A DNA stretch of 64,000 nucleotides from Spirodela intermedia (lineage: Eukaryota; Streptophyta; Magnoliopsida; Alismatales; Araceae). The notes under the pieces were generated by a model, which was not told the DNA's origin, made no database searches, and saw nothing but the letters and a program-made list of their open reading frames with translations. Within the stretch, counting starts at the first letter, position 1. Each line of letters opens with the position of its first letter. This document shows positions 38,701 to 49,493 of this stretch, piece after piece. The DNA is taken from NCBI GenBank assembly GCA_902729315.2, contig LR746269.1:4798501-4862500 (forward strand), in the 5' to 3' direction. Position numbers and translations under genes: made by a program.

Positions 38701-40759
38701 TCATGAATCACAGGAACATGTTTCTGACAAGGCAAAGATCATTAGAGGACAAAAAGGAGTAACAGTTCCTCTCTGGATATCACTTCAGGAGATCATATGA
38801 AAGAAAATCTAATAGTTTCCCTAACAAGATCAATTTGACTGGTGGTGGATGTCAAATCATGACTACTCATTTTCGGTTACCGCCAATAAGAAGATTTCAT
38901 TAATGATCCAGAACACAATACACTAAGTCATCCCATTATTATCCAGTAATACAAATCTCAATGAGCATAGCTCATTTTAGAAAATTAACCCCGTAATCAC
39001 TAGGTCATTTTCAGCCGTCACACAAAAAACTAGCAACATACAAAAATAGAAATGTTACTCATTCCCATGGTTTTCCTCTGACATTTTACATGCCATGGTG
39101 ACTAGCAACATTTTTATGATATATATACCACGACGTTTCCAAGTTTTTTTCCCAGTTCTTAACCGAAGGCACTAAACACAGATGGTAAAAAGTCACCAAT
39201 AAATACTAAGTGATTCGACCACCAACTAAAAACAGAAAAGGTTCAGAACATATGAAGCTAAGGAAGAAACATATTGGCATAGGGTACTACAACACAATAA
39301 ATGACAACAAGATTCAAATCTGCTAGAGCTAGGCACAATGATAGACAGGCATATAGGCGTGCATTGTTACAACAGAAACCTGGATTTTTATTTGTTGCCG
39401 CCTGGATGCCCATTCTTCTTCTTCAGCAAGTCTGTATCCCTCAGACTGTTTGTGCTTATCCCGGTCACCAATTATATCACTCTGACAATCTGACATCCGA
39501 TCCATCATTTCAAGATTTGATTGTTCAAATACTCGAGGATTCATTTCTTCTTTTATGATGTTCTGTAATGTTCCTTGAGAAGCAGACGTGCGTCTAAGTT
39601 TTCTTGAATGGGGTTCTAACGATGAAAGATGATCATTGTCGCAAGGAGATGAGTTTCTACATCTAAGTACATCCTCATCCTGATGTTTATCTTGAACATC
39701 TGACATTGGAATAGAAACATTCTCCCCGTCTGCCACTCTAACTACATTACTATGACCATTCAGACCATGCTCCATTGTTGTATTAAAAGGAAAACATTTT
39801 CGAACTGAAGAATCTTGACCGCAAGAATTGCTTGTGACCTTATGACCAAATGATTTCGTAGGATGGGCTTCAGTCCCACACATGCTCTTAGAAAATGGTT
39901 CAGTTTTATCTTGAGACCCAGACCCTAGATCGCTAGCTTCTCCAACTGAATGGTCTACAATTCCATTATTGCGCATCCTTGTAGAATCAAAGGATGTTTG
40001 TCCAGTGAAATCGTCAGTTGTGCATGGAACATGCAGATCATCCTCTCCATTGACTGGATTTTCACTGGTTCCTTCTTTTCTAGGCGACAGACATGTCTCA
40101 CCACTGGTTTTTTTCACCAAGTTGACCTTTTCCCGAGAAGTTTCACTGTGAACCCCATGTTCGTTTTGAGATCCAAAAACACCTGATCCCTTCTTTGACC
40201 CCGCATGGTTCATCTCCTTTTTCTTCATTAAATAAGCCTTTTCCCACTCTTTACGAATATTTCCAGATAAATCATCCATAATTTCACAGTCGCTGTCACT
40301 GTCACTGTCACTGTCACTGTCACTGTCTGCTACTGAGGCATTAAACATCCACCTAGGAGAGTCAACACGAACTTTCCCCTTGAGCACCTGACACTCGTCA
40401 CTGTCAGATTCTACAGGAAAATGTGATTCAGATGAAGAAAAATGGCAAGTCTTGCTTGCCGTAGTACTCTGATCAGCATTTCTAAATCCGAAGTAATTGC
40501 CATTTTCTTCATCTATAATAATTACTCTACTTGGGAAACATTTTTTGTTGGGTTTCAATGATGCCGTTGAGTGTCTAGATCTCTGATTTGAGCATTCTGG
40601 AGCATCAACAATAACGACATCAATTTTTCTTCCGTCCATATCCATACTAATCACATTGCTGTTGTTATTTCGGTTGCATCTCCCAAGGGTTGTCTTTGCA
40701 GACTGGGTTTTTGGGTTACATTGTTCCCTGAACATTCTTCCGAACAAACCTTCATCCAT
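35746..40759 (-). CDS. J-domain (DnaJ-like) protein with long acidic N-terminal region, about 595 aa
   Basis: Minus-strand exons 39380-40759, 36911-37024, 36593-36742 and 35746-35889 join in phase with GT-AG borders. The large first exon (460 codons) is hydrophilic and low in recognisable domains. It contains a Ser-Asp dipeptide run (DSDSDSDSDSDSD) coded by a GTCACT hexanucleotide repeat. A charged coiled-coil stretch follows (AEEAQRLRKRKK ... MERRQKQRVEEIRESLKR). The C-terminus is a J-domain half: LLRALGVNV, then AAFKQALFRFHPDRASKTD with the HPD motif needed to stimulate Hsp70 ATPase, then VEAEEKFKLISRLKQRLL. Helix I of a classical J-domain is not obvious, as in other plant-specific proteins ending this way. 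The 5' end is uncertain: the frame is open upstream of the chosen ATG for about 30 codons, and a better acceptor there could bring in an extra exon. The 2.36-kb intron between exons 1 and 2 holds an unexplained frame at 37,478-37,798. Confidence 0.82.
37478..37798 (-). other. Unexplained intronic open frame in the J-domain gene
   Basis: A minus-strand frame of 106 codons lies wholly in the first mapped intron. It has a balanced, protein-like composition in its middle (FYVGDFNWGSMEPEAKRFL, then SLGFYDYFFNQDLAQAAVSA). I could not assign a family. A run of twelve or so C followed by GGGG at about 37,548-37,564 ends the protein-like part and could be an assembly or sequencing artefact. It has no splice borders that would add it to the host gene in phase. 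It may be a captured gene or organelle DNA fragment. Confidence 0.3.
40292..40328 (-). repeat. Coding hexanucleotide repeat in the J-domain gene
   Basis: About six copies of CTGTCA/TGTCAC on the plus strand code for alternating Ser-Asp on the minus strand. The repeat keeps frame because the unit is six bases. Confidence 0.9.
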
Positions 40760-40779
40760 TCAATAAGTCAATGGCAATG

Positions 40780-40821
40780 TCATAATCCACTTCTGCCCTC
40801 CAAAGGTACCAAATTAGACAT
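40780..40821 (-). promoter_or_regulatory. Possible short upstream ORF of the J-domain gene
   Basis: If the transcript extends unspliced upstream of the chosen start, an ATG at 40,821 opens a 13-codon frame (MSNLVPLEGRSGL) that ends 20 bases before the main ATG. It matters only if this stretch is in the mRNA, which the sequence alone does not show. Confidence 0.3.
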
Positions 40822-41899
40822 GGCTCCAGGAAATTTTTCTTTTTTTATAGAGTTTTGTTGTCAGTCCTGTCAAATGCAAACAAAAAAAAGAGCATTAAAT
40901 CATACATAAAACGGAACAAAAATATGCTATATGAAAGACAAGAAGATATCTAAAAGATGAAAAACTTCATAATCAAAACATTTTCAACAAGATGAATGCA
41001 GTTTTCTACAACATTAATGTAGAACCTCACAAAAAGAAATGAATAGTAACATAAAAAAGAAACAAAAAAAGTAAGACAGGCATAAGATCAAGCAATATAG
41101 TAATATATTTCGAACATTATAGGCCCATCCAAGTCATGGCAATATTGCCTCATATGGGTATGGGCCCTATCAGCCCATCTACGTCCCTTGAGACTCTAGT
41201 GTAAATACCAAAGTCTCTCGATTATGGTTTGAGTCAAGTTCTTTCCCTCTACCTCCCCCCCCTCTCATCTGTGTACTCTCTATTTCTATCGTGGTATGAG
41301 AGTAGGGTTCTGTCCAGTGGAAACCCTAGAGGTGGGGCCAGTCGTCCTCCACCCACCAACACCCTTGTTGAGTGTCAAGAAAAAATGAAATTTCAAAAGT
41401 TTAGTTATAATGTATATAATGTAATAATTAATTAATACAACCTTTTTCTAACTAGAATTTTTAGTCTAATCATAGTACTTCATTTATGTATTTTTTATAT
41501 TATTTTGTTCCCTTAAACCCAAATTTCTATTTCTATTCTACCAATAAATTTTGATCTAATGCTAGCAGGTACAAATCCAGCTAATGTTAGCAGGTACAAA
41601 TCCTTTCATCCCTATCAATTACTTATCGTATGAACATGAGCTATAGGAAGTCTTATTATGCTCAAATATGTATGCGTCTAGATACTACATACATTGTTAG
41701 AATGTTGGACACATACTTAAGCAATCAAAGTGTGAATCACTAGAGAGCAATAAAATGGTCATCTAGTGCCTCTAGAAGACAAAGAATTATATGCTCATAT
41801 ACAAGAAATCAAATCAATTAAAGATCATTAGGTATCCTAATTTTATTTTACTATGGGTTATATCTACTTACTAGTGCAATAACAGATATCCACTATGGG

Positions 41900-42250
41900 T
41901 TATATCTACTTACTAGTTAGAGGAACTATATCATAGAAGAGTACTAAACAGACACTTATAACTTCTTCCATCATAACAATTGAACTTATAATGCACTATG
42001 ATGCATCTAACCAAAGAATGTGACTGCATAACTGTTAAAATATTATGTGATAATAAGGCAATCATTGTGTATTCCAACAATGTGATATGAGCTTTTGAGA
42101 AAGTCTTAGTTGTTAAAAAAAGGTTTAGAGTGACCAAGTGTCTATAGCACATATTTGGCCAAACTCTATGATTGCAAATCCCCTTACTAAGAGACTGTTA
42201 CCAAAGGTTTTCCATGAGCATATACTGCTCATATGAGAGTAATTCTTCAT
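41900..42250 (+). pseudogene. Ty1/copia pol 3' end (RNase H tail)
   Basis: The translation near 42,030-42,110 reads ILCDNKAIIVYSNN, matching the copia RNase H motif usually seen as CDNKA...S.N. Further on, IPLTKRLLPKVFHEH corresponds to the C-terminal DPLTKGLP...F..H tail of copia polyproteins. Stops interrupt the frame. It lies about 310 bp upstream of the LTR at 42,557, in the order expected for the 3' end of an element. Confidence 0.7.
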
Positions 42251-42556
42251 AAGGATATATAATTTCACATAGAAGCTGTATAAGGATGCTCATTTGGTTA
42301 TAGACACCCCCTCCAATAAGAATAAAGTTTAAAATTTACTCCCACTGAATTTATTTAGTTGATCTCTACTCAAAATGAAAGGGGCCAATTAATAATATAC
42401 ATGTTGAAGCACACTACACATAATTTTCATGCTACACATCCATACTTAATCTATGTCATTTAATATATCAATATATTTGATTATTATTGGGTCTAGTTGC
42501 ACACAAATGTAACGAAAGCCTCTCTAGTCTTTTATGGATATGATGATGGACGAAAT

Positions 42557-43050
42557 TGTTGGAAATATCTTCAATAATGATAGTAATATTGAGCTCACAA
42601 AATCACAATATATAATATCAAGTTATCATATTCATCTTGTCTAAATAGGAGATCGCTGAATTTGATCTCAAAGTGGACACATATATATGAATTATATATT
42701 ATGGGGTTATCATTAAGTTAATCCTACTAAAGTGATTTACTAAGATTTAATAAGGGATTATAGCAATGGACTGCATTAGAAATTGACATTGAGAACTACC
42801 TCAAGGCTATAAAGGGTCGTACCCTTGGATCACACACTGCCAGAGTTACTTCTAAAGTATCACATCACTCCATGAGGAAAGTCATTAGGTTCTAACAATT
42901 CTAGTTTGATGATCCAAAAGACTAAAACCAAGAGGTTCAGATTTGGATCGAAATGTACTCTAATTCGGTTTCTTTCAATTCATTCTCACTCTCATTATCA
43001 TTCTCTAGGACTCAACATTAGATTCTGTACTTTGAGTATCAAATCCAACA
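42557..43050 (+). repeat. Ty1/copia LTR, 494 bp
   Basis: It starts TGTTGGA and ends TCCAACA, a perfect 7-bp inverted terminus with the canonical TG...CA ends. It follows a copia pol tail at the right distance. The flanking five bases (GAAAT before, ATTTC after) do not form a direct target-site duplication, so this is not a simple solo LTR insertion. No methionine-tRNA primer-binding site is visible directly downstream. Confidence 0.75.
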
Positions 43051-43054
43051 ATTT

Positions 43055-43900
43055 CAAGAATGTATGATTTGACTATTGAATATTATTGTTTGAAGCAAGT
43101 GATAATCTTGAGTGAATATTTTAGTGAGGTGACGCAACTGAGTGATGATCTTCTTACTTTATTATCCATCTCTCATGATATTCAAATGATGCAAAAACAT
43201 TGTGTGCAAATGATTGTCCTAAAGTTTCTTGGAAAACTTCAAGCACAATATGAAGGTGTTCATAATCAAATTCTATTTAGAGTTGAGTTACTATCACATG
43301 ACTATCTAAGGCTTTTCTAGACAAAGAAGGTCCACAAACGACTTCAGCAACTAGTGAGACAATTTCATGTCTCACTAGTTGGCTGAGAGGTGGAGGTAGA
43401 AGCACCAGTGGACAGCAAAGTCCTGAGTGCACTCATTGTGGAAGAAAGGGTCACACTAGAGATACCTAATATGACTTGCATGGACATCCTCCTAAAGCAA
43501 TCAATGTAGCTGCTTCAAGAGAGGGGGAGAATAGAGTTACTCAACAAATGATATTGTCAACTAGGGAGTACACTCAAATCCTCTAGTCTCATGCAACTCA
43601 GTAGGCCTCATCAATAGTTGCATCTCTCATTCAAACAGAAACCACTACTTGTATTTCTCAAACATATCATATCTCCATTAGTGAATCGCCACCTTGGATT
43701 CTTGACTCTAGTGCTTTTGATCATATAACAAATATATCTGGTAAGTTTACACCCTATTCCAATCTTGGATTGTAAAAATCATATTCTTTCTTTGCAACAT
43801 CTAATTCACATGGTTTCGTAATTTCTCTTTTCATTTCTTTCATTAAAAGTTCTTCTGTCCTTATTTGAATTTATATTGTTTTTAACATTCATCCTACAAC
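43055..43900 (+). pseudogene. Ty1/copia gag-protease fragment
   Basis: The 86-codon frame 43,060-43,320 fits the middle of a copia gag (LSDDLLTLL ... VLKFLGKLQAQYEGVHNQIL). In other frames there follow a Gly/Arg-rich stretch, a zinc knuckle remnant (CTHCGRKGHTRDT, with HGH after it) and the protease motif PPWILDSSAFDHIT near 43,690-43,730, which in intact elements is WILDSGASDHIT. The catalytic DSG is DSS here. Frameshifts and stops make it non-functional. The gag N-terminus is missing between the LTR and this fragment. Confidence 0.7.
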
Positions 43901-43949
43901 ATTGAAAATTCGGTAGGCTTGCTGCTGGAGCCGAGTCATATGTGCTTTA

Positions 43950-44600
43950 ATATCACGGATCAAAGGAAGGAATCTAAAACAATATCAAACTCAAACAAGG
44001 TATCTAATACTAGTTGAACAGTGACATGTATGGCACTATACTTTCACTCCATTATAAGTTTTTTCTGATTTTTGATCCACACTGTTAAAAGCTTCTTTAC
44101 TTTCAATTGATGAAGCTTTTTCTTTCTTTCTTGCCCCAAGTTAGAAAATCACTCTCCTTCAGTGGAACTAGAGTAATTTTCTTACCATTTCTATGAAGCA
44201 AATAAAAATTCTTTTTGCAATGATAAGTGAGAACTATGTAAACAATCAAGGACTTCCAAAAATCATGTGACAAACATTCATGTAAACCATGTCACATTGA
44301 ACTTCATCAAAGTACATTTTGCTAACTGAAAATTTCAAACAAGTTTTTTTGACATTTGTTTCAGAAAATTTTCTGATCCACCTGATTTTATGAGAACGTG
44401 GGTGTTTCTCAACTTTAGGCCTAACTTTTGAAACATAGTTGAAGTAATATAATTTTCACCATTACAACTATCAACGATAACATCACACAGCTTTTGACTA
44501 ACTGTCCTATCATTCTGAAAATACTGTGAAGCTCAAACTAATCTTCTACTTATAGTGCAACCACAAACTTTTTCACAACCAGTAAATTAGAGTGTAACTC
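43950..44600 (-). pseudogene. Ty3/gypsy aspartic protease fragment
   Basis: The minus strand near 44,400-44,510 reads CDVIVDSCNGENYITSTM, then FQKLGLKL, matching the plant gypsy retropepsin region usually seen as VIVDSGS.ENVVS..MV.KL.L. Further along come FLKQMSKKL, FNVTWF and KKITLVPLKESDFL, corresponding to the later protease/linker region (KI.LVPL). The catalytic DSG glycine is replaced by cysteine and stops are present. It lies downstream of the minus-strand LTR and primer-binding site at 44,763-45,378, with most of gag deleted. Confidence 0.65.
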
Positions 44601-44762
44601 CTTGTTATGATCTTCTATAAATTCTTTGTCAAACCTATTACTCATTACCAGATCCGATAAATTCTTCTTAGTAAAATTTTCATTCAATGTGTGTCTCTGT
44701 GTAGAGTTTCAACACTTGACTTTAGGATGAAATCTTTCACTTGATGCCAAAAGTCTCTGAAA

Positions 44763-44778
44763 CCTTGTTTTGATACCA
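44763..44778 (-). other. Primer-binding site of a minus-strand gypsy element
   Basis: The minus strand reads TGGTATCAAAACAAGG, close to the TGGTATCAGAGC primer-binding site complementary to plant initiator methionine tRNA. It lies two bases inside the inferred LTR end. Confidence 0.6.
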
Positions 44779-44780
44779 AT

Positions 44781-45378
44781 TGATGGACTTGGAGTTGGGT
44801 GAAAAGGAAATTTCGTCATTAAATCCATATGACGCAGAATTTGAATGAAGAAACTATGTTTAGAATCCACATAACTTTGAGCCTTCAATCCTAAAATCTG
44901 TAAGTACCCTTGAATCCACAAGGATCAAATATTTCCCTGACGTCAAAAGGAGGCACTTGAATCCATAAGTCGAGGGAGGAGAAACCTTGGAGATGAGAAC
45001 TTCATACTAACTCATAATGCTTTTAGGATTACAACATGGGGGCCTTTACATAGGTCAAATTTCGCTGGGGTGCCCTTAAAAAGACATCAGTTTGAACAAA
45101 AATTTAAAACTGAATCAAAGCACTTTAAAACCACTCTTTAAAACAATCCTTCAAAATAGCAGTTTAAAACAGATTCAAAATACACTAAAAGTGGGAAGAT
45201 CAACTTAACAAATCTCTAAAACGCTTCCCACACATTTTGTTAAAGGCCTAATCTGATTTTGGGCCATCTAATCCTTGTTACCCATCCTTCAAACTTCCGG
45301 AACACTTGGCCCACCAGTTTTGGGCTACCTGGGACAAAAACTTTTTATCTTCTTTTTTGGAAGTGATGTCTTACATCA
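44781..45378 (-). repeat. Inferred gypsy LTR, about 598 bp
   Basis: On the minus strand the block starts TGATG at 45,378 and ends CATCA at 44,781, a 5-bp inverted TG...CA terminus. It is placed directly upstream of the primer-binding site and the protease fragment. The left border is inferred from these ends. No second copy of the LTR is visible in the window. Confidence 0.5.
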
Positions 45379-47025
45379 GATATCTTGACATTCAAAAGAA
45401 TAGAAATGTTGTTGCAACTGATACCAAAATATGTACCAAGAAAGATAAGTGATGAGAGTTCAACCTTGAAAAAATAATTTCAAACCTCTTCAAAGCAGTA
45501 AAATATCCTCACATCATCATTGCTAAAGGTTTTAATAACAGGCTGATGAGAAAGAACAAGGATTGATGACTAAGGCTTTGGTAATCTTGATAGAGTTTTA
45601 GGAAGGGGCCAGATTATGGATGATATTTAAACGATTTTTCAGCTCACAAAAAAAAAGGTCAGTGTGTCACATTGAAATCAAAATATTTGAAACATAGACT
45701 ACCATTTACCCCTCATCAACACTTGTTATGTGGAGATGACATATGTTGATGAGCAAAGCATTTGGAAACAATAGACGACCTTGACACATATAGCCTTCTA
45801 CTATTAACAAGAAAAAGACATTAATACACAACATATTACACTAACCTAGGAACCCATCTTATCACGAAGAATTCTTCATGTTAATGTAAATAAGGCTCCA
45901 CATCAACTTGGGAGTCAACCAAAGCTTATTGACCCCTTTCAAAAGCCAAATTCATTAAAGAAGATGAAGTCTTGGCTCCTCTTTAGTCAAAATCGTACGA
46001 TATGTGGTGAAGGATGAGGGTAGCTCCTTCCCACTAAATGAGGGACCAGAAAAAGTAGGTTGTGGCCCAGGGATGGGAGCCTGCCAAAGGGGTGTGGTCA
46101 TGTAACAGAAAAAGGGGTTTAGGGGATGGACGAAGGCAAAGTCTAGCATAGCTAGGAGTTGGTCACCTCTCCATACAGAACGTTAGTTTTATGAAACTCC
46201 ACGCCATTTAAATGTTATCAGAGATGTCAATAGTCATAATCGCCTCCAAAAATAGCACAAAACGGTGCCCAAGAAAAAACAACAAGGAGAAAACCTGAAC
46301 GAGAAACCATCAAAGAAACTACTAGCAATATTTGAGGCAAAGATGTGACACTCGAAATGAGAGAAATGGGGTAGACTCTTGATGTAGATGGGATTTCTGA
46401 GAGCATGCAGAATACATGAATCCCTGCCTTAACTTTTGCTACGATGAATTAAGGATTACATAGAATCCACTTTCCAAAAAAAACTTTGCAAGGAAAATGA
46501 CATGAATTAATTTACGGTTGGTATCCTCTACATTTCTCTTTCCAACGATGAATGAATATGAACTTTCGTAACTATATTCTATATCTGTTGATAGTTGAGC
46601 AAAAATATCCACAGACTTCCACCTCTGGTGTCCGATAAAATAGGAACCAGCATTTAAATTGAACTGATAATACTTGTCAAAGAAGCTTCTCTGTCCACTT
46701 GTACGTATAGTTCGTAGGAGAAAATTTCTCTAGAAATAATTGTTTATTAACTCTCACAAATTATAAAGCCGCAATCATAATATAAAAAAGGGAACGGATA
46801 AGATGGACGAATCGTAAATCGAAGGAACAAAAAGATGGTACAAACGAATGAAAACTTCCAATGGGTGAGAGATCCGAAATATGACAACGAAACTAAAGAA
46901 TAATACACACTCGGAGAAAGATAAAACCCTAGGTCCCAACCGAAAAAGGAAAACAGCAATCACATCAGCGAGTCAGAGAATTCATCCCATCTTGCCGAAT
47001 TAATCCGAATCCCAAACCGGAAATC
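45379..47025. other. Spacer without a supported gene
   Basis: Most frames are closed. The minus-strand frames at 46,747-46,963 would be intron sequence if the exon set at 47,030-47,331 is real. Confidence 0.45.
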
Positions 47026-47029
47026 TTAC

Positions 47030-47331
47030 CCCTGCCCAATCGAACCATTTTTCAACGCTACAGAGGTACGAAGAACAGAAAAAAGCGTAGGAAGATCACG
47101 TACAGTGAGAAACAGAGAGAGAGAAAGAGGGTTACCGGGAATCAAAGAGGAATCGTCTTTCTCACTGCTGGGCACTCGATATCCCAAGGCGGCGATGATT
47201 GCGGCGGAGGCGGCGGAGGCGGCACCTGCTGTGGCTTCTCTTGCCCGGCGCCGGTTCCCCCCCTCTTCTCCTTCCTCCGCCACTTGCTCAAGGCCTGCTC
47301 CTTCACCCTCGACCATAAATCTTCTCATCAA
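47030..47331 (-). CDS. Possible 5' coding exon(s) of an unidentified minus-strand gene
   Basis: A GC-rich minus-strand frame starts at 47,331 (or the in-frame ATG 18 bases later) with MVEGEGAGLEQVAEEGEEGG, an Ala-rich stretch (ATAGAASAASAAIIAALGY) and RVPSSEKDDSSLIP. A good donor (CCCG|GTAACC, at 47,135) and acceptor (CCTCTGTAG, at 47,058) bound a 78-bp pyrimidine-rich intron that keeps the frame open to a second donor (GG|GTAAG) at 47,029. The downstream sequence has the T-rich look of a first intron. No later exon is recognisable before the retroelement cluster. It could be the truncated 5' end of a gene, or the 5' exon of the J-domain gene with a 6-kb intron. The plus strand also has an open frame with a possible donor (AAAG|GTTCGT), so orientation is not certain. 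I do not recognise the protein. Confidence 0.35.
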
Positions 47332-47615
47332 AGGTTCGTACTATGTCCACAATTTATACTTGCCGACTACCGAATCGTTGACCATTTGGTATCCTCAACC
47401 CTATCGAATCATTTCAGTTTCGGTTTCCGAACGGATCCATCAACGCGCATCCCGCCACCAGTCCGATAGTTTTCAATAATTTCCCTTATAAAAAAAAATC
47501 ACGTAAATAGATGCCTTCCTCAAATCAACTCGTGAAAAAAAAAACCATAATTCTGATGAAAAATGAAAAATAGGGACTAATTAACCCATTAATCCATGTC
47601 CGTGGAGCAATCTAA

Positions 47616-47769
47616 TGGGCCGAATATTGAGCCCATTAACGCGTTTTCTCTCTCAGCAAGCATTGGGCCCATTTTAGTGGTCCGTCGTCACGGTGGCTAC
47701 GCGGCCCCTGAGGCGTGGCAGACGTTAGTTAAGCCACGTCATCATGAAAATTGCATCTTCCTACACGTG
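47616..47769 (+). promoter_or_regulatory. Promoter motifs of the PFK gene: site II elements and a G-box
   Basis: TGGGCC occurs at 47,616 and 47,664 (the latter within GGGCCC), with an inverted GCCCAT at 47,631. A CACGTG G-box lies at 47,764-47,769, about 125 bases before the PFK start codon. These are known plant motif types (TCP-bound site II and bZIP/bHLH-bound G-box). Their use here is inferred. Confidence 0.45.
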
Positions 47770-47890
47770 TCCTCTCCGTCGCATGACCCCTCCTTTTGGG
47801 ACCAGCATCACCTCCCTTCCTTCTCCCTCTTCTTCGTCTTCTTAGTCTTCTTCTTATTCCTCAGACGACGGACTGAGTCTAGCGCCGGCA

Positions 47891-49493
47891 ATGGATTCGG
47901 AGGCGCCGCCGATCGAGGACGGCGATGGCGGGGATAAGCTGAAACGGCTCTCCTCCAATGCCTTTTCGCTCTCTTCGATCAACCTGCAGAAGTTGCCGCA
48001 CCTCTGCGACTACCTGCCAGATCTCTCCATGCGGCAGAACCCGATCGACAACAGCCCCTTCTATCACCCACGGCCTAGCTTCTACGTCAGCTCCTCCGAG
48101 GTCATCCTCCGCCACATCCTCTTCGACCTCTCCGGTGAGTACTTCCCCTCCCCGAACCGCCGCCTCCTGGCCTACCACCGCGCGGGGCCGAGGGAGACGG
48201 TCTTCTTCGAGCCGGCGGCGGTGCGAGCGGCGATCGTTACCTGCGGAGGCCTCTGCCCCGGCCTGAACACCGTGATCCGCGAGCTGGTGGTGGGGCTCTG
48301 GGACATCTACGGCGTGAGGGAGATCTACGGCATCAGGGATGGCTACAGAGGCTTCTACTCCTCGGAGCCCCTCCGGCTAGATCCCAAGGTCGTCGACGGC
48401 TGGCACAAGAGGGGTGGCACAGCGCTCGCCACTTCCCGTGGCGGCTTCGACCTCGAACGGATCGTCGCCGCTGTCGAGGCCCGCGGTTTTAACCAGGTGA
48501 GCAAGGATCCTCCTCCTCTCCTCCTCCTCCTCCTCCGCTGCCGCCGTCGCTGGCGGCGCCGGCCGATTCGCCGGCGGCGGCAATGATGATGTTTCTGGGC
48601 TTCTTCTTGTTCTTTTTTCTTCCTTTCTCGCTCGATTTTATTGTGAGTTTTTCCTTTGGGGATGGAAGATCTTTATCATCGGCGGGGACGGGAGCATGAG
48701 GGGGGCAGCAAAGATCTTCGAGGAGGTGAGGCGGCGCCGCCTGAAGGTGGCGGTGGCGGGGATCCCGAAGACGGTGGACAACGACATCGGCATCATCGAC
48801 CGGTCCTTCGGCTTCCAGACGGCGGTGGAGACGGCGCAGCAGGCCATCAGCGCCGCCCACGTAGAGGCCGAGAGCGCCGTCAACGGCGTCGGCCTGGTGA
48901 AGCTCATGGGGCGCAGCACCGGCCACATCGCCCTCCACGCCACCCTCAGCAGCTGCGACGTCGACTGCTGCCTCATCCCCGAGAACGGCTTCTTCCTCGA
49001 GGGCCCCGGCGGCCTCTTCGAGTTCCTCCGCCACCGCCTCCGGCAGAACGGCCACGCCGTGGTGGTGGTGGCGGAGGGCGCCGGCCAGGACCTCATACCA
49101 CCGCCGCCGACGAAGGAGAAGGACCCGTCGGGGAACGTTGTCTTCTCCGACATCGGCGCCTGGCTGAAGACGGAGCTACGGCGGTGGTGGGAGAGAGACT
49201 TCTCCGGGGAGCTCTTCACGGTGAAGTACATCGACCCGACGTACATGATCAGGGCGGTGCCGGCGAACGCCACGGACAACCTTTACTGCACTTTGCTGGC
49301 TCACTCGGCGATCCATGGCGCCATGGCCGGCTACACGGGCTTCGTCTCGGGGCCGATCAACGGCATCTACGCGTACATCCCGGTGGAGGAGGTGGCGGAG
49401 GCGAGGAACCTGGTCGACACCAGCGACCACAAGTGGGCGTGGGTCAGGTCAGTCACCAACCAGCCCGACTTCTCCAGGGACAGTGGGGCCTAA
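47891..49493 (+). CDS. PFK: ATP-dependent 6-phosphofructokinase, cytosolic type, 476 aa
   Basis: This enzyme phosphorylates fructose 6-phosphate to fructose 1,6-bisphosphate in glycolysis. Two exons, 47891-48496 and 48669-49493, join in phase 0 across a 172-bp intron. Motifs in order: CGGLCPGLN (118-126, nucleotide loop), [16 protein letters not shown] (205-211), PKTVDNDI (235-242, with the catalytic aspartate), MGRSTGHIA (282-290) and [11 protein letters not shown]. The G in GGDGS, where PPi-dependent enzymes have D (GGDDS), marks it as ATP-dependent. The N-terminus [10 protein letters not shown] is acidic and lacks a transit peptide, which supports a cytosolic enzyme. Coding GC content is very high. 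The length is typical of the plant PFK group without a plastid extension. Which paralogue it is cannot be decided without a tree. Confidence 0.93.

Noticed and set aside
48489-49279. Long minus-strand and other-frame open frames over the PFK exon
   Set aside because: They are shadows of a very GC-rich coding exon; the plus-strand frame carries every PFK motif.
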